Assembly: GCA_937884975.1 (NCBI GenBank)
Contig: CAKZZS010000026.1
Location: 1 to 39,825, forward strand
DNA length: 39,825 bases
Direction of reading: 5' to 3'
Source: an uncultured Clostridia bacterium
GTDB taxonomy: Bacteria > Bacillota > Clostridia > Oscillospirales > Acutalibacteraceae
Positions within the stretch are counted from its first letter, which is position 1. Every line of letters begins with the position of its first letter. The translations under genes and the position numbers were made by a program. This document shows, piece after piece, positions 14,679 through 21,955 of the stretch. The notes below the pieces were generated by a model. The model was not told where the DNA came from. It saw nothing but the letters and a program-made list of their open reading frames with translations, and ran no database searches.

Positions 14679-15733
14679 CGCTTTTCCTCTGCAAGCGTAA
14701 GGAGCCTGTCAAGCAGTTCCCCGTAGCCTATGCCCACCTTGTCAAAGAGCTTCGGATACATACTTATCGCCGTAAAGCCGGGAATTGTGTTTACCTCGTT
14801 GAAATAAACCTCTCCGTCGCTTTCACGCACAAAGAAATCGCAGCGCGACAGTCCCCTGCAGTCAAGCGCTTTATATACGTTCAAAGCGGCAAACCTGACC
14901 TTTTTGGCGGTTTCGTCGGAAAGCCTTGCTGGGATAAACAGTCCGCTGTCGGACTGGTATTTTGCTTCATAATCGTAAAATTCATTGCACGGCGCAATTT
15001 CGCCTACGCAGGAGGCTGTCGGCTCGTCATTTCCGAGCACGGCGCACTCAACCTCCTTGCCGACAATTGCCTCTTCAAGCACAAGCTTTGAGTCATATTT
15101 GAACGCTTCATCAATTGCCTTTTCAAGCTCGAAAGCGTCCTTCGCCTTGCTTATGCCGACGGACGAGCCTGCATTTGCAGGCTTAACAAAAATCGGAAAT
15201 CCGAGATATGAAACGCATTTTTCAACAAACTGCGCTTTGATTTTAGGGTACTCGCTCTTTTTTATTGAAAGCCATTTTGCCTGTCTGATTCCTGCAAAAT
15301 CGGCAAGGGCGTTTGCAATTGCCTTATCCATACATACCGCAGACGAAAGCACGTTACAGCCGACATAGGGCAGCTTCGCAAGCTCCAGAAGTCCCTGAAT
15401 TGTGCCGTCCTCGCCGTTTTTACCGTGAAGAACGGGGAAAACAACGTCTATGTGGATTTTTTTCACTCCGCTTTCGCCGAAGACAATAATTCCCTTGTCA
15501 TTTGCGTCGGGAGAAAGAATTGCAGGAGTTATTTTCCCTGAAGTAACCCATTTGTCCTCGGGCAAAAGGTCAACGGCTCCCTCATAGAGATACCATTTTC
15601 CGTCCTTTGTAATGCCGAGCATAACGGTATTATATTTATCAGTCGGGATATTCTTTATAACGGAACACGCCGAAACGCACGAAACGTCGTGCTCGCTTGA
15701 ATCAGAGCCGAATATAACTAAAGCGGTTTTCAT
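14675..15733 (-). CDS. ddl: D-alanine--D-alanine ligase
   Basis: 352 residues, ATP-grasp enzyme making D-Ala-D-Ala for peptidoglycan. The N-terminal GSDSSEHDVS replaces the usual GGxSSEHEVS, then FPVLHGKNGEDGT, VKPANAGSSVGISK (ATP grasp) and FNEVNTIPGFTAISMYP (Mg and D-Ala site). The omega-loop segment EFYDYEAKY has the tyrosine and lysine pattern of true D-Ala-D-Ala ligases rather than the D-Lac or D-Ser vancomycin-resistance types. GGAGG lies 8 nt before ATG. It heads the ddl-DUF1934-argS operon and is divergent from uppP, another wall-precursor gene. Confidence 0.95.
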   Translation of the reverse strand: MKTALVIFGSDSSEHDVSCVSACSVIKNIPTDKYNTVMLGITKDGKWYLYEGAVDLLPEDKWVTSGKITPAILSPDANDKGIIVFGESGVKKIHIDVVFPVLHGKNGEDGTIQGLLELAKLPYVGCNVLSSAVCMDKAIANALADFAGIRQAKWLSIKKSEYPKIKAQFVEKCVSYLGFPIFVKPANAGSSVGISKAKDAFELEKAIDEAFKYDSKLVLEEAIVGKEVECAVLGNDEPTASCVGEIAPCNEFYDYEAKYQSDSGLFIPARLSDETAKKVRFAALNVYKALDCRGLSRCDFFVRESDGEVYFNEVNTIPGFTAISMYPKLFDKVGIGYGELLDRLLTLAEEKR

Positions 15734-15776
15734 TAAAAATTCCTCCGAAAAAATGTGAGTAAAACTTAATTAATAT

Positions 15777-15805
15777 AATATACCATATTTTCCCGTCTTT
15801 TACAA
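15777..15805 (-). promoter_or_regulatory. Promoter of the ddl-argS operon
   Basis: Minus strand TTGTAA (15800-15805), 17-bp spacer, TATATT (15777-15782), 44 bp upstream of the ddl start codon. Confidence 0.75.
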
Positions 15806-15825
15806 CTCAATTAGCTAATTTCGGG

Positions 15826-15854
15826 TTGAAAAAATGATGTATTGCCGTTATAAT
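15826..15854 (+). promoter_or_regulatory. Promoter of uppP
   Basis: TTGAAA (15826-15831), 17-bp spacer, TATAAT (15849-15854), 45 bp upstream of the start codon and back-to-back with the ddl promoter. Confidence 0.82.
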
Positions 15855-15898
15855 AACCTTGAAAGTAAAAATTTTGTCGCTTTTTGGAGTTTTTATAT

Positions 15899-16756
15899 AT
15901 GGTTATTATTGAAATACTTAAGTCAATTCTCTTCGGGATAATCGAAGGAATCACCGAATGGCTGCCAATAAGCAGCACGGGGCATCTTATTTTACTTAAC
16001 GATTTTGTAAAATTAAAATGCTCGGACGAATTTCTTGAAATGTTCAACGTCGTCATTCAGCTCGGCGCGATAATGGCGGTTGTGCTTATGTTCTGGAACA
16101 AGCTCTGGCCCTTCACCTCAAAGCAGGAGGGCTACTATAAGCGCACAACGGTTGTTATGTGGATGAAAATTATTGTCGCGTGCATTCCGACAATTCTTAT
16201 CGGGCTTCCGCTTGACGATTTCAGCCAGAAATATTTTTATAACGGCATTTCGGTAGCAATTATGCTGATTCTTTTCGGCGTTGCGTTTATTTTAATCGAA
16301 AACAAAAACAAGGACGCCGTACCGAAAATCAGGTCGATAAACAAAATTACATTTCTTGACGCGTTAATTATCGGCTGTTTCCAGCTTATTGCAGCGATTT
16401 TTCCCGGTACGTCAAGGTCGGGCGCAACAATAGTCGGCTCACTTATGCTCGGCATTTCCCGTCCCGTTGCGGCGCAGTTCACGTTTTTCCTCGCCGTTCC
16501 TGCCATGGCAGGCGCTTCGCTGTTAAAGCTTGTAAAATTCGCCGCCTCGGGCGTTTCAATTACGGGAACGGAAATTGCGGTGCTTTTCTTCGGCTGTCTG
16601 GTTTCGTTTATAGTTTCCGTGCTTGCGATAAAATATCTTATGAAATACATAAGGCGCCACGATTTCAAGGTTTTCGGCTATTACAGAATAATTCTCGGCG
16701 CAATTGTTTTCCTGTATTTTATCGTAAAGCTCATTTCAACGGGCAGTATTCACTGA
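15899..16756 (+). CDS. uppP: Undecaprenyl-diphosphatase (BacA family)
   Basis: 285 residues, integral membrane pyrophosphatase that recycles undecaprenyl pyrophosphate to the monophosphate carrier for wall synthesis. The two family signatures are present: EGITEWLPISSTGHL near residue 17 and PGTSRSGAT near residue 178, supplying the catalytic Glu, Ser and Arg. About seven to eight hydrophobic helices are seen. GGAG lies 9 nt before ATG 15899, which is preferred to the upstream TTG 15884. High activity of this family gives bacitracin tolerance. It is divergent from ddl, so two wall-precursor steps share one promoter region. Confidence 0.95.
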   Translation: MVIIEILKSILFGIIEGITEWLPISSTGHLILLNDFVKLKCSDEFLEMFNVVIQLGAIMAVVLMFWNKLWPFTSKQEGYYKRTTVVMWMKIIVACIPTILIGLPLDDFSQKYFYNGISVAIMLILFGVAFILIENKNKDAVPKIRSINKITFLDALIIGCFQLIAAIFPGTSRSGATIVGSLMLGISRPVAAQFTFFLAVPAMAGASLLKLVKFAASGVSITGTEIAVLFFGCLVSFIVSVLAIKYLMKYIRRHDFKVFGYYRIILGAIVFLYFIVKLISTGSIH

Positions 16757-16761
16757 ACTTA

Positions 16762-16790
16762 TTGACATTTGCATTTCACAGTGCTAAAAT
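16762..16790 (+). promoter_or_regulatory. Promoter of the TPP riboswitch-thiT unit
   Basis: TTGACA (16762-16767), 17-bp spacer, TAAAAT (16785-16790), starting 5 bp after the uppP stop codon. The predicted start near 16797-16799 coincides with the 5' strand of the aptamer's closing helix. Confidence 0.9.
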
Positions 16791-16798
16791 ACCTTTGC

Positions 16799-17089
16799 AA
16801 ATAAAAACAGGGGTGCTGACAGCAGTCGGCTGAGATTATACCCTTGGGCATAAGCAAATAAATCCAAAGCGGACTTTATCCGCAGTCTTTATTAAAATTG
16901 CTTTGCCCTGAAAACGCTGCGCTTTAAGATGAAGTTTGGCAGTTTGAGATTGCAGGAAGGCTGGCGCCTTTCAAAATCGAAAACATCAAAATTCGCTTAA
17001 ATGGCAAGTTTTCAGCGGTTTGGATTTGTTTGATTATGCCCGTACCTGATGCGGGTAATGCCGCCGTAGGAAGAATACAGCTTTTATTT
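16799..17089 (+). promoter_or_regulatory. TPP (thiamine pyrophosphate) riboswitch aptamer with giant arm
   Basis: The conserved boxes are present in order: AGGGGTGC (16809-16816), the short hairpin GCTGAC/GTCGGC, CTGAGA (16830-16835), ACCCTT (16840-16845), GTACCTGATGCGGGTAATGCC (about 17042-17062) and GCCGTAGGAA (17063-17072). The ends AAATAAAA (16799-16806) and TTTTATTT (17082-17089) close the structure. Between the ACCC and ACCTGAT boxes lies a roughly 196-nt arm: GGGCATAA (16846-16853) pairs with TTATGCCC (17034-17041), then 14 further pairs run to 16868/17019, capped by about 150 nt with inner hairpins. Usual bacterial aptamers total about 100 nt; this one is about 290. Confidence 0.93.
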
Positions 17090-17118
17090 CCCTGCGGCAT
17101 TGACGCAGGGATTTTTTT
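17090..17118 (+). terminator. Riboswitch-controlled intrinsic terminator
   Basis: The stem CCCTGCG (17090-17096) / CGCAGGG (17104-17110) has the loop GCATTGA and is followed by seven T (17112-17118), directly before the thiT ribosome site. The antiterminator is visible: AATGCCGC (17057-17064), which belongs to the aptamer's ligand-binding 3' strand, is exactly complementary to GCGGCATT (17094-17101) in the terminator. TPP binding should sequester the former and allow termination. Confidence 0.9.
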
Positions 17119-17133
17119 AGGAGGAAATAAAAA

Positions 17134-17799
17134 ATGTCAAATTCAGCTTCTTTTTCGAAAACAAGAATTCTTGTTGAATGCGCGCTGCTTATCGCCATGG
17201 CAACAATTCTTGAAATGCTTTCAAAGCTTATAGGTCTTGAGCTTCCCTTCGGCGGAACAATTACGCTTGCAAGTATGCTTCCCATAGTAATGATTTCGTA
17301 CCGTCACGGACTTAAATGGGGCTTTTTGAGCGGTTTTGCATATTCGCTTATCCAGATGCTTCTCGGCGTTAAGGTTGTTTCGGCAATGTTTTTACCCGGC
17401 GACGACCAGATGATTTTCTGGCAGGCGATTTGCGTATGTCTTCTTGACTACGTTGCGGCATATACCGTTCTGGGCATCGGCGGCGTATTCAAAAACAAAT
17501 TCAAGCCCACCCCTGCAATACTCTGCGGCGTTCTTCTTGCGCTTTTGTTAAGGTATCTTATCCATATCGTATCGGGCGCTATTTTCTACGGCGCATGGGC
17601 TGAATGGTTCTTCACCCAGGAGGGCTTCTATTCAATAGGCGCAAAAATCCTTAAAAAATTCTCCGGCACGTCACTTGCAATTGTCTATTCGTGTTTCTAC
17701 AACGGACTTTATATGATACCCGAAATAATAATTACCTCCGTTGTAGGCGTTATTATATCAAGATTCCCTGAAATTACAGGAGAAAAAAAGGTTCATTAA
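17134..17799 (+). CDS. thiT: Thiamine ECF transporter S component ThiT
   Basis: 221 residues and about six membrane helices. It captures thiamine outside the cell and works with a shared EcfA/A'/T module encoded elsewhere. The family pattern is clear: GGTITLASMLPI, YRHGLKWGFLSGF, then the helix with RYLIHIVSGAIFYGAWAEW (thiamine-contacting His and Trp region) and YNGLYMIPEI. AGGAGG lies 9 nt before ATG. Control by the TPP riboswitch and terminator immediately upstream supports the substrate assignment independently. Confidence 0.96.
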   Translation: MSNSASFSKTRILVECALLIAMATILEMLSKLIGLELPFGGTITLASMLPIVMISYRHGLKWGFLSGFAYSLIQMLLGVKVVSAMFLPGDDQMIFWQAICVCLLDYVAAYTVLGIGGVFKNKFKPTPAILCGVLLALLLRYLIHIVSGAIFYGAWAEWFFTQEGFYSIGAKILKKFSGTSLAIVYSCFYNGLYMIPEIIITSVVGVIISRFPEITGEKKVH

Positions 17800-17802
17800 C
17801 GC

Positions 17803-17831
17803 TTGACAAGAAGCCTTCTATAAGTTATAAT
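17803..17831 (+). promoter_or_regulatory. Promoter of rpsU
   Basis: TTGACA (17803-17808), 17-bp spacer, TATAAT (17826-17831): full consensus, four bases after the thiT stop codon. It predicts strong expression independent of thiamine control. Confidence 0.93.
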
Positions 17832-17868
17832 AACCTCTATAATCCCACAAAAAAGGGAGGGAATGTTA

Positions 17869-18045
17869 GTGAGCCAGGTAAAAGTTAAAGAAAACGAGTC
17901 TTTGGACAGCGCTCTTCGTCGCTTTAAGAGACAGACCTCACGTGATGGAGTTATCCAGGAGGTTCGTAAAAGAGAGCATTACGAGAAGCCTTCGGTTAAA
18001 AGAAAAAAGAAAAGCGAAGCTGCTCGTAAACGTAAGTATAAGTAA
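17869..18045 (+). CDS. rpsU: 30S ribosomal protein S21
   Basis: 58 residues, basic, bS21 family, bound near the 3' end of 16S rRNA and involved in initiation. The sequence SQVKVKENESLDSALRRFKR is typical at the N terminus, with a Lys/Arg-rich tail (VKRKKKSEAARKRKYK). GTG 17869 is chosen: GGGAGG (17855-17860) is 8 nt upstream of it but only 2 nt from ATG 17863, and homologues begin with M-S-Q/E-V. It is monocistronic, between a consensus promoter and a terminator. Confidence 0.95.
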   Translation: MSQVKVKENESLDSALRRFKRQTSRDGVIQEVRKREHYEKPSVKRKKKSEAARKRKYK

Positions 18046-18052
18046 AAATAAG

Positions 18053-18082
18053 AACGGGCAGGCAACTGCCCGTTTTTGTTTT
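18053..18082 (+). terminator. Terminator after rpsU
   Basis: The stem AACGGGCAG (18053-18061) / CTGCCCGTT (18066-18074) with a GCAA tetraloop is followed by TTTG and TTTTT. Confidence 0.92.
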
Positions 18083-18094
18083 TGGTAATTGTTT

Positions 18095-18619
18095 ATGATT
18101 AGTAAAAAATTTGTTCCCGACTATCTTTTTCACTCTGTCCTCGACATTGACGCGGACGGTCTTTTAAGCCGCGGCATAAAGCTTGTTGCGGTTGACGCCG
18201 ACAACACCCTTGTGTACGACAATACAATTGATTTTATTGACGGCGCAAAGGAATGGGTTAAAAAAATAAGAGGAAGCGGACTTGAAATTGCGGTTGTTTC
18301 CAACGCTTCTCACGGCAGGGCAAAAAGGATAAGCGAGCACCTTAATATAAAAACCTACGGTATGTGCTTTAAGCCCAGCCCGAAAGGCATTATAAAAGCT
18401 GCTGCGGATTTCGGCGTCAAAACAAGCGAGGTCGCTATGATAGGCGACCAGATTACAACTGATATCGCCGCCGCAAATAAAGCAGGCGCGGTTTCAATTA
18501 AAACGGATAAAATCGAAAACGAAATCAGGTTTTACTACTATTACGCGTTGAGAAGAAAAAGGGAAGCAAAGCTTATGAACGAAATACTCAAAATGAAAGG
18601 ATACGGTTTTGATGATTAA
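18095..18619 (+). CDS. YqeG-family HAD-superfamily phosphatase
   Basis: 174 residues, HAD subfamily IIIA. The catalytic motif I is VDADNTLV (D34 and D36), motif II VSNAS, motif III lysine in KPSPKGI and motif IV GDQITTDI. The family is widespread in Firmicutes and related to mitochondrial phosphatidylglycerophosphate phosphatases; the substrate in bacteria is not settled. There is no clear ribosome site before ATG 18095 (TTG 18089 is the alternative), and the gene begins just after the rpsU terminator, so its expression may rely on readthrough or an unseen promoter. It overlaps pepP by 8 nt. Confidence 0.88.
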   Translation: MISKKFVPDYLFHSVLDIDADGLLSRGIKLVAVDADNTLVYDNTIDFIDGAKEWVKKIRGSGLEIAVVSNASHGRAKRISEHLNIKTYGMCFKPSPKGIIKAAADFGVKTSEVAMIGDQITTDIAAANKAGAVSIKTDKIENEIRFYYYYALRRKREAKLMNEILKMKGYGFDD

Positions 18620-19679
18620 AAAATTACAGGAATTATTAAATCTCCCCGATTGCAAAATCGACGGCTGCCTTATAGTTTCTCCCGAAAACAGGTTTTATTT
18701 CACGGGGTTTGAGTCCTCTGACGGAGCCTTGCTTGTAACAAAGGACAAAGCTCTTTTTATCACCGACAGCCGCTATATCGAGGCTGCCCAAAAGGCTGTT
18801 ACAAGCTGCGAGGTTGGGCTGCTTGAAAAATATTACGAGCAGGTCAGCGAATTTTTTGAAAACGCAGGTGCAGAGGCTGTCGGCATTGAGGCTTCAAGGC
18901 TGACCGTGTCGCAGCTTGAAACTCTTGAGAATGTGCTTCCGTTTGAGTTTGTATTCGACAACACGCTTGACACATATATCGAGTCGCTTCGTTCGGTTAA
19001 AAATCACGCCGAAATTGAAAGCATAAAGGCAGCGCAGAGGATTGCCGAAAAGGCGCTTCTTCACGCTTATGACTTTATTAAAGAGGGCGTAACGGAAAAA
19101 GAAATTCAGCTTGAGCTTGATTTCTTTATGCTTAAAAACGGAGCAGAGGCGCTTTCATTTGAAACAATAGCAGTTGCAGGCAAAAATTCAAGCAAGCCGC
19201 ACGGCGTTCCGTCAGATTACAGGGTGCAGAAGGGCGACTTTATAACAATGGATTTCGGCGCAGTTGTAAACGGCTATCACTCCGATATGACAAGAACAGT
19301 CGCGCTCGGCTTTGCTACGGACGAAATGAAAAAGGTGTACGAAACGGTCCTCAGAGCGCAGACCGAGAGTATTAAAAAATACCTGCCGGGCGTTCCCTGC
19401 TCGGAGGCTGACAAGGTCGCGCGCGACATCATTGCAGAAGCGGGTTACGGCGATTACTTCGGTCACGGTCTCGGTCACGGAGTCGGCGTTGAAATTCACG
19501 AGTATCCGTCAGTCTCGCCCAGAAGCGATACTCTTCTTCGCGAGGGCTTTGTCGTCACGGATGAACCCGGCATTTACCTTCCCGATAAATTCGGCGTAAG
19601 AATTGAGGATATGATTTATATTACCGAAGACGGCAATATCGACCTCACCGAAGCCGACAAACAGCTTATAATCCTGTAA
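18612..19679 (+). CDS. pepP: Xaa-Pro aminopeptidase (M24 family)
   Basis: 355 residues. An N-terminal creatinase-like domain (about 1-125, VSPENRFYFTGFESSDG, FITDSRY) precedes the pita-bread M24 metallopeptidase (about 130-355). Metal ligands are visible: D214 (MDFGAVV), D225 (HSDMTRT), H289 in FGHGLGHGVG, and Glu residues in TDEPGIYLP and RIEDM. It removes N-terminal residues before proline. It overlaps yqeG, has AAAGGA 11 nt upstream, and precedes efp, a common pairing in Firmicutes. EF-P relieves proline stalling while PepP trims Xaa-Pro; the functional link is inference. Confidence 0.93.
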   Translation: MIKKLQELLNLPDCKIDGCLIVSPENRFYFTGFESSDGALLVTKDKALFITDSRYIEAAQKAVTSCEVGLLEKYYEQVSEFFENAGAEAVGIEASRLTVSQLETLENVLPFEFVFDNTLDTYIESLRSVKNHAEIESIKAAQRIAEKALLHAYDFIKEGVTEKEIQLELDFFMLKNGAEALSFETIAVAGKNSSKPHGVPSDYRVQKGDFITMDFGAVVNGYHSDMTRTVALGFATDEMKKVYETVLRAQTESIKKYLPGVPCSEADKVARDIIAEAGYGDYFGHGLGHGVGVEIHEYPSVSPRSDTLLREGFVVTDEPGIYLPDKFGVRIEDMIYITEDGNIDLTEADKQLIIL

Positions 19680-19685
19680 AAAGGC

Positions 19686-19714
19686 TTGAAAAATATACAG
19701 TTATAGTGTAAAAT
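19686..19714 (+). promoter_or_regulatory. Promoter of the efp operon
   Basis: TTGAAA (19686-19691), 17-bp spacer, TAAAAT (19709-19714), just after the pepP stop codon and 42 bp before ATG of efp. Confidence 0.78.
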
Positions 19715-19756
19715 AATAAATGTAAAAGTTTAAAAACCTATTTGGAGGAATAATTT

Positions 19757-20320
19757 ATGGTATCAGCTGGTGATTTTAAAAACGGCATTACTTTCGAAAT
19801 GGACGGTCAGGTTTATCAGATCATTGAGTTCCAGCACGTTAAACCCGGAAAGGGCGCCGCATTCGTTCGTACAAAAATCCGTAACGTAATCGCAGGCAGC
19901 GTTGTTGAAAAGACTTTCAGCCCCACTGATAAATTCCCGACTGCTTTTATTGAGAGAAAGGATATGGACTATTCATACGCAGACGGCGATCTCTATTATT
20001 TTATGGATCCCGAAACATATGAGCTTGTTCCTATAAATGCAAGCGAGCTTGGCGACAATTTCAAGTTTGTCAAAGAGAATATGACCTGTAAGGTGCTCTC
20101 CTATAAGGGCAAGGTATTCGGCGTTGAGCCTCCGAACTTTGTTGTTCTTCAGGTTACAAAGACCGAACCCGGTTTCGCAGGCAACACCGCGACAAACGCT
20201 ACAAAGCCCGCAACTCTTGAAACAGGCGCTGAAATCCGCGTTCCCCTTTTCATTGACGAGGGTGAAATGATTAACGTCGACACAAGAACAGGCGAATATA
20301 TGTCAAGGGCAAACGGTTAA
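19757..20320 (+). CDS. efp: Elongation factor P
   Basis: 187 residues, three beta-barrel domains. It binds between the P and E sites and rescues ribosomes stalled on polyproline. The conserved lysine that is modified in many species is K32 in KPGKGAAFVRTK. The C-terminal barrel motif GxEIxVPLFIxxGxxIxVDTRTGEYxxR is present at about 155-186. TTTGGAGG is well placed before ATG. The modification enzyme is not encoded nearby. Confidence 0.97.
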   Translation: MVSAGDFKNGITFEMDGQVYQIIEFQHVKPGKGAAFVRTKIRNVIAGSVVEKTFSPTDKFPTAFIERKDMDYSYADGDLYYFMDPETYELVPINASELGDNFKFVKENMTCKVLSYKGKVFGVEPPNFVVLQVTKTEPGFAGNTATNATKPATLETGAEIRVPLFIDEGEMINVDTRTGEYMSRANG

Positions 20321-20335
20321 AGGAGTATTACTATG

Positions 20336-20740
20336 ATGAATCTTACCGAAAAGGTTGCTTATCTCAAAGGTCTTGTTGAAGGACTTAAGCTTGACGAAAA
20401 GGACGATACAGTTAAGGTTATTAACGCTATCATAGACGTTCTTGACGATATGGCGCTTACGGTTTCCGATCTTGACGATGAGGTTGAGCTTATCGGCGCT
20501 CAGCTTGACGAGGTTGACGACGACCTTGCGCTTCTTGAGGACGATTTCTATGAGGACTGGGAAGACGAGGATTATGATGACTACGGCGAGGAAATGTTTG
20601 AGGTAGTTTGTCCTGCCTGCGGCGAGACAGTTTACTTTGAAGATTCCGCGCTTGACGACGATTATGTTCTCTGCCCTGCCTGCGGCGAAAAGCTTGAATT
20701 CGACTTCGATCTTGACGAAGAGGAAGAAGACAAGGAATAA
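20336..20740 (+). CDS. CD1247-N-domain acidic zinc-ribbon protein
   Basis: 134 residues (135 if ATG 20333 is used). The helical N terminus (LTEKVAYLKGLVEGLKL, about 2-60) matches what I know as the CD1247 N-terminal domain of Clostridia, followed by an extremely Asp/Glu-rich linker (about 60-88), a zinc ribbon with CPACGE at both knuckles (cysteines 93, 96, 114, 117 in the longer numbering) and an acidic tail. The function is unknown. Its place 13-15 nt after efp, with AAAGGAG, makes it co-transcribed and suggests a link to translation (inference). The acidity would suit an RNA-mimic or a partner of basic ribosomal proteins. Confidence 0.85.
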   Translation: MNLTEKVAYLKGLVEGLKLDEKDDTVKVINAIIDVLDDMALTVSDLDDEVELIGAQLDEVDDDLALLEDDFYEDWEDEDYDDYGEEMFEVVCPACGETVYFEDSALDDDYVLCPACGEKLEFDFDLDEEEEDKE

Positions 20741-20755
20741 TTATTAAAATCAAGT

Positions 20756-20785
20756 AACCCCGATGGAAATCCATCGGGGTTTTTG
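20756..20785 (+). terminator. Terminator of the efp operon
   Basis: The perfect stem AACCCCGATGG (20756-20766) / CCATCGGGGTT (20771-20781) has the loop AAAT and is followed by TTTG and TTTTG. The converging lipoprotein gene ends 13 bp beyond it. Confidence 0.93.
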
Positions 20786-20797
20786 TTTTGTAATATA

Positions 20798-21847
20798 TCA
20801 GTTAAAGAAGCCTTCTATTGCGAATTCGGTTACCTGAACATTTTCGGGGTCACTTTCAAAGTAATACTCCATTTTAACAACAGGGTCAATTTCCGGATAG
20901 CCGAAATAATTTCCGTATGAATCTATAAAAACACGGGAAATTACAAGCTTATCGTTTTCCTGCGGAGCCCTGAAATAATCCTCAATAATTTTGTCCATTT
21001 TTTCTTCGGTAATCATTTCATAAGTTCCGTTTTCAAGTATCTGCGCGCTTGTTATATAGTTATCGGCGGAAACTATTGTTCCGTCCGCAAGAAGCGTCAC
21101 CGTAAAATACTGAACGTCGCGAAGCTTTATATTGCTGTTCCCACATTCGACATAGCAGTTAAGCGTCTCGTTTAAGTCAAGGCGCTGCTTGCTGTATTTT
21201 TCGGAGGTGAACATAAACGTCCTGCCGGGAACTCTTACGTCCTCGCTATCAGTCCCCTCTTCATTCATTAACGGATAGTATAAGTCCGCGTCGGAGGTGC
21301 TGAAATCAAACGCCAGTTCTCCCGTAACAAAGCTGAATTTATTTACAAAATCAGTTGCCTTTTCAAGAAGCTCATCTTCACTTGCCTCCGAAAGCTTTGA
21401 AGCAGCCTGAATTACATCGTTATGCGGCTTGAAATAGAAGGAGAATTTGCCTGTTTTTGACGATGCGGAAACACTTGCGTCAAGCTGGTCTTCAACGCTT
21501 CCGTCCTCATAAAACCAGTTGGCGTAGCCGTTCTCATAATCTGTACTCTCATCAACCTTCAGCTCAATATCAAAATATTCGTTAAGCGTTGAAATGACGT
21601 TGCCTGCATTTTCAAGCGAATCATAGATATACCTGTTGACCTGACCGGAAACCTCAAAGGCGTTTTCCTTTATTTCATAATCGGAAACCGTAAACTCCTC
21701 ATATCCTTCCTGTCCGTCATGGTCATCGGTTGAAATTTCCTCGGTTGTTGTCGTACCCTTGTCTATCATTTCAACCTTGCACGAACAAAGTGAAAGTGTT
21801 ATAACAAGTGAAAGTAAAACAGCCGTAAGAATTTTAATTTTTTTCAT
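20798..21847 (-). CDS. Hypothetical secreted lipoprotein
   Basis: 349 residues. Signal peptide with a hydrophobic core (ILTAVLLSLVITLSL) and the lipobox-like CSC with Cys24 as the probable lipidated residue. A Thr/Glu/Asp-rich linker (about 30-50) is followed by a mixed alpha/beta region rich in Tyr, Phe and acidic residues, with no motif I recognise. Neither a transporter nor an enzyme signature is visible. AGAGGTGG lies 5 nt before ATG. It is alone, with its own promoter (21866-21894). Confidence 0.8.
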   Translation of the reverse strand: MKKIKILTAVLLSLVITLSLCSCKVEMIDKGTTTTEEISTDDHDGQEGYEEFTVSDYEIKENAFEVSGQVNRYIYDSLENAGNVISTLNEYFDIELKVDESTDYENGYANWFYEDGSVEDQLDASVSASSKTGKFSFYFKPHNDVIQAASKLSEASEDELLEKATDFVNKFSFVTGELAFDFSTSDADLYYPLMNEEGTDSEDVRVPGRTFMFTSEKYSKQRLDLNETLNCYVECGNSNIKLRDVQYFTVTLLADGTIVSADNYITSAQILENGTYEMITEEKMDKIIEDYFRAPQENDKLVISRVFIDSYGNYFGYPEIDPVVKMEYYFESDPENVQVTEFAIEGFFN

Positions 21848-21865
21848 AGAACCACCTCTGAAATA

Positions 21866-21894
21866 ACTTTATCATTTATTAAGCAAATAGTCAA
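21866..21894 (-). promoter_or_regulatory. Promoter of the lipoprotein gene
   Basis: Minus strand TTGACT (21889-21894), 17-bp spacer, TAAAGT (21866-21871), 18 bp upstream of the start codon. Confidence 0.78.
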
Positions 21895-21903
21895 GAAGAC
21901 AGA

Positions 21904-21938
21904 AAAGAAAAAAGCGGTATGCCGAAGCATACCGCTTT
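21904..21938 (-). terminator. Terminator of the uracil permease gene
   Basis: The perfect 12-bp stem AAAGCGGTATGC (21911-21922) / GCATACCGCTTT (21927-21938) has the loop CGAA. On the minus strand a T-rich run follows (A-rich 21904-21913). Confidence 0.9.
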
Positions 21939-21955
21939 ATTTAATATTTTATAAC

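Noticed and set aside
16929..17000. A 23-codon open frame inside the riboswitch arm (starting MKFGSLRL)
   Set aside because: No ribosome site, it lies within strongly paired RNA, and its length is within chance. It would matter only if the arm proves to be a dispersed repeat.
17034..17285. Antisense frame over the start of thiT
   Set aside because: It overlaps the riboswitch terminator and the well-supported thiT reading frame on the other strand, with no ribosome site.
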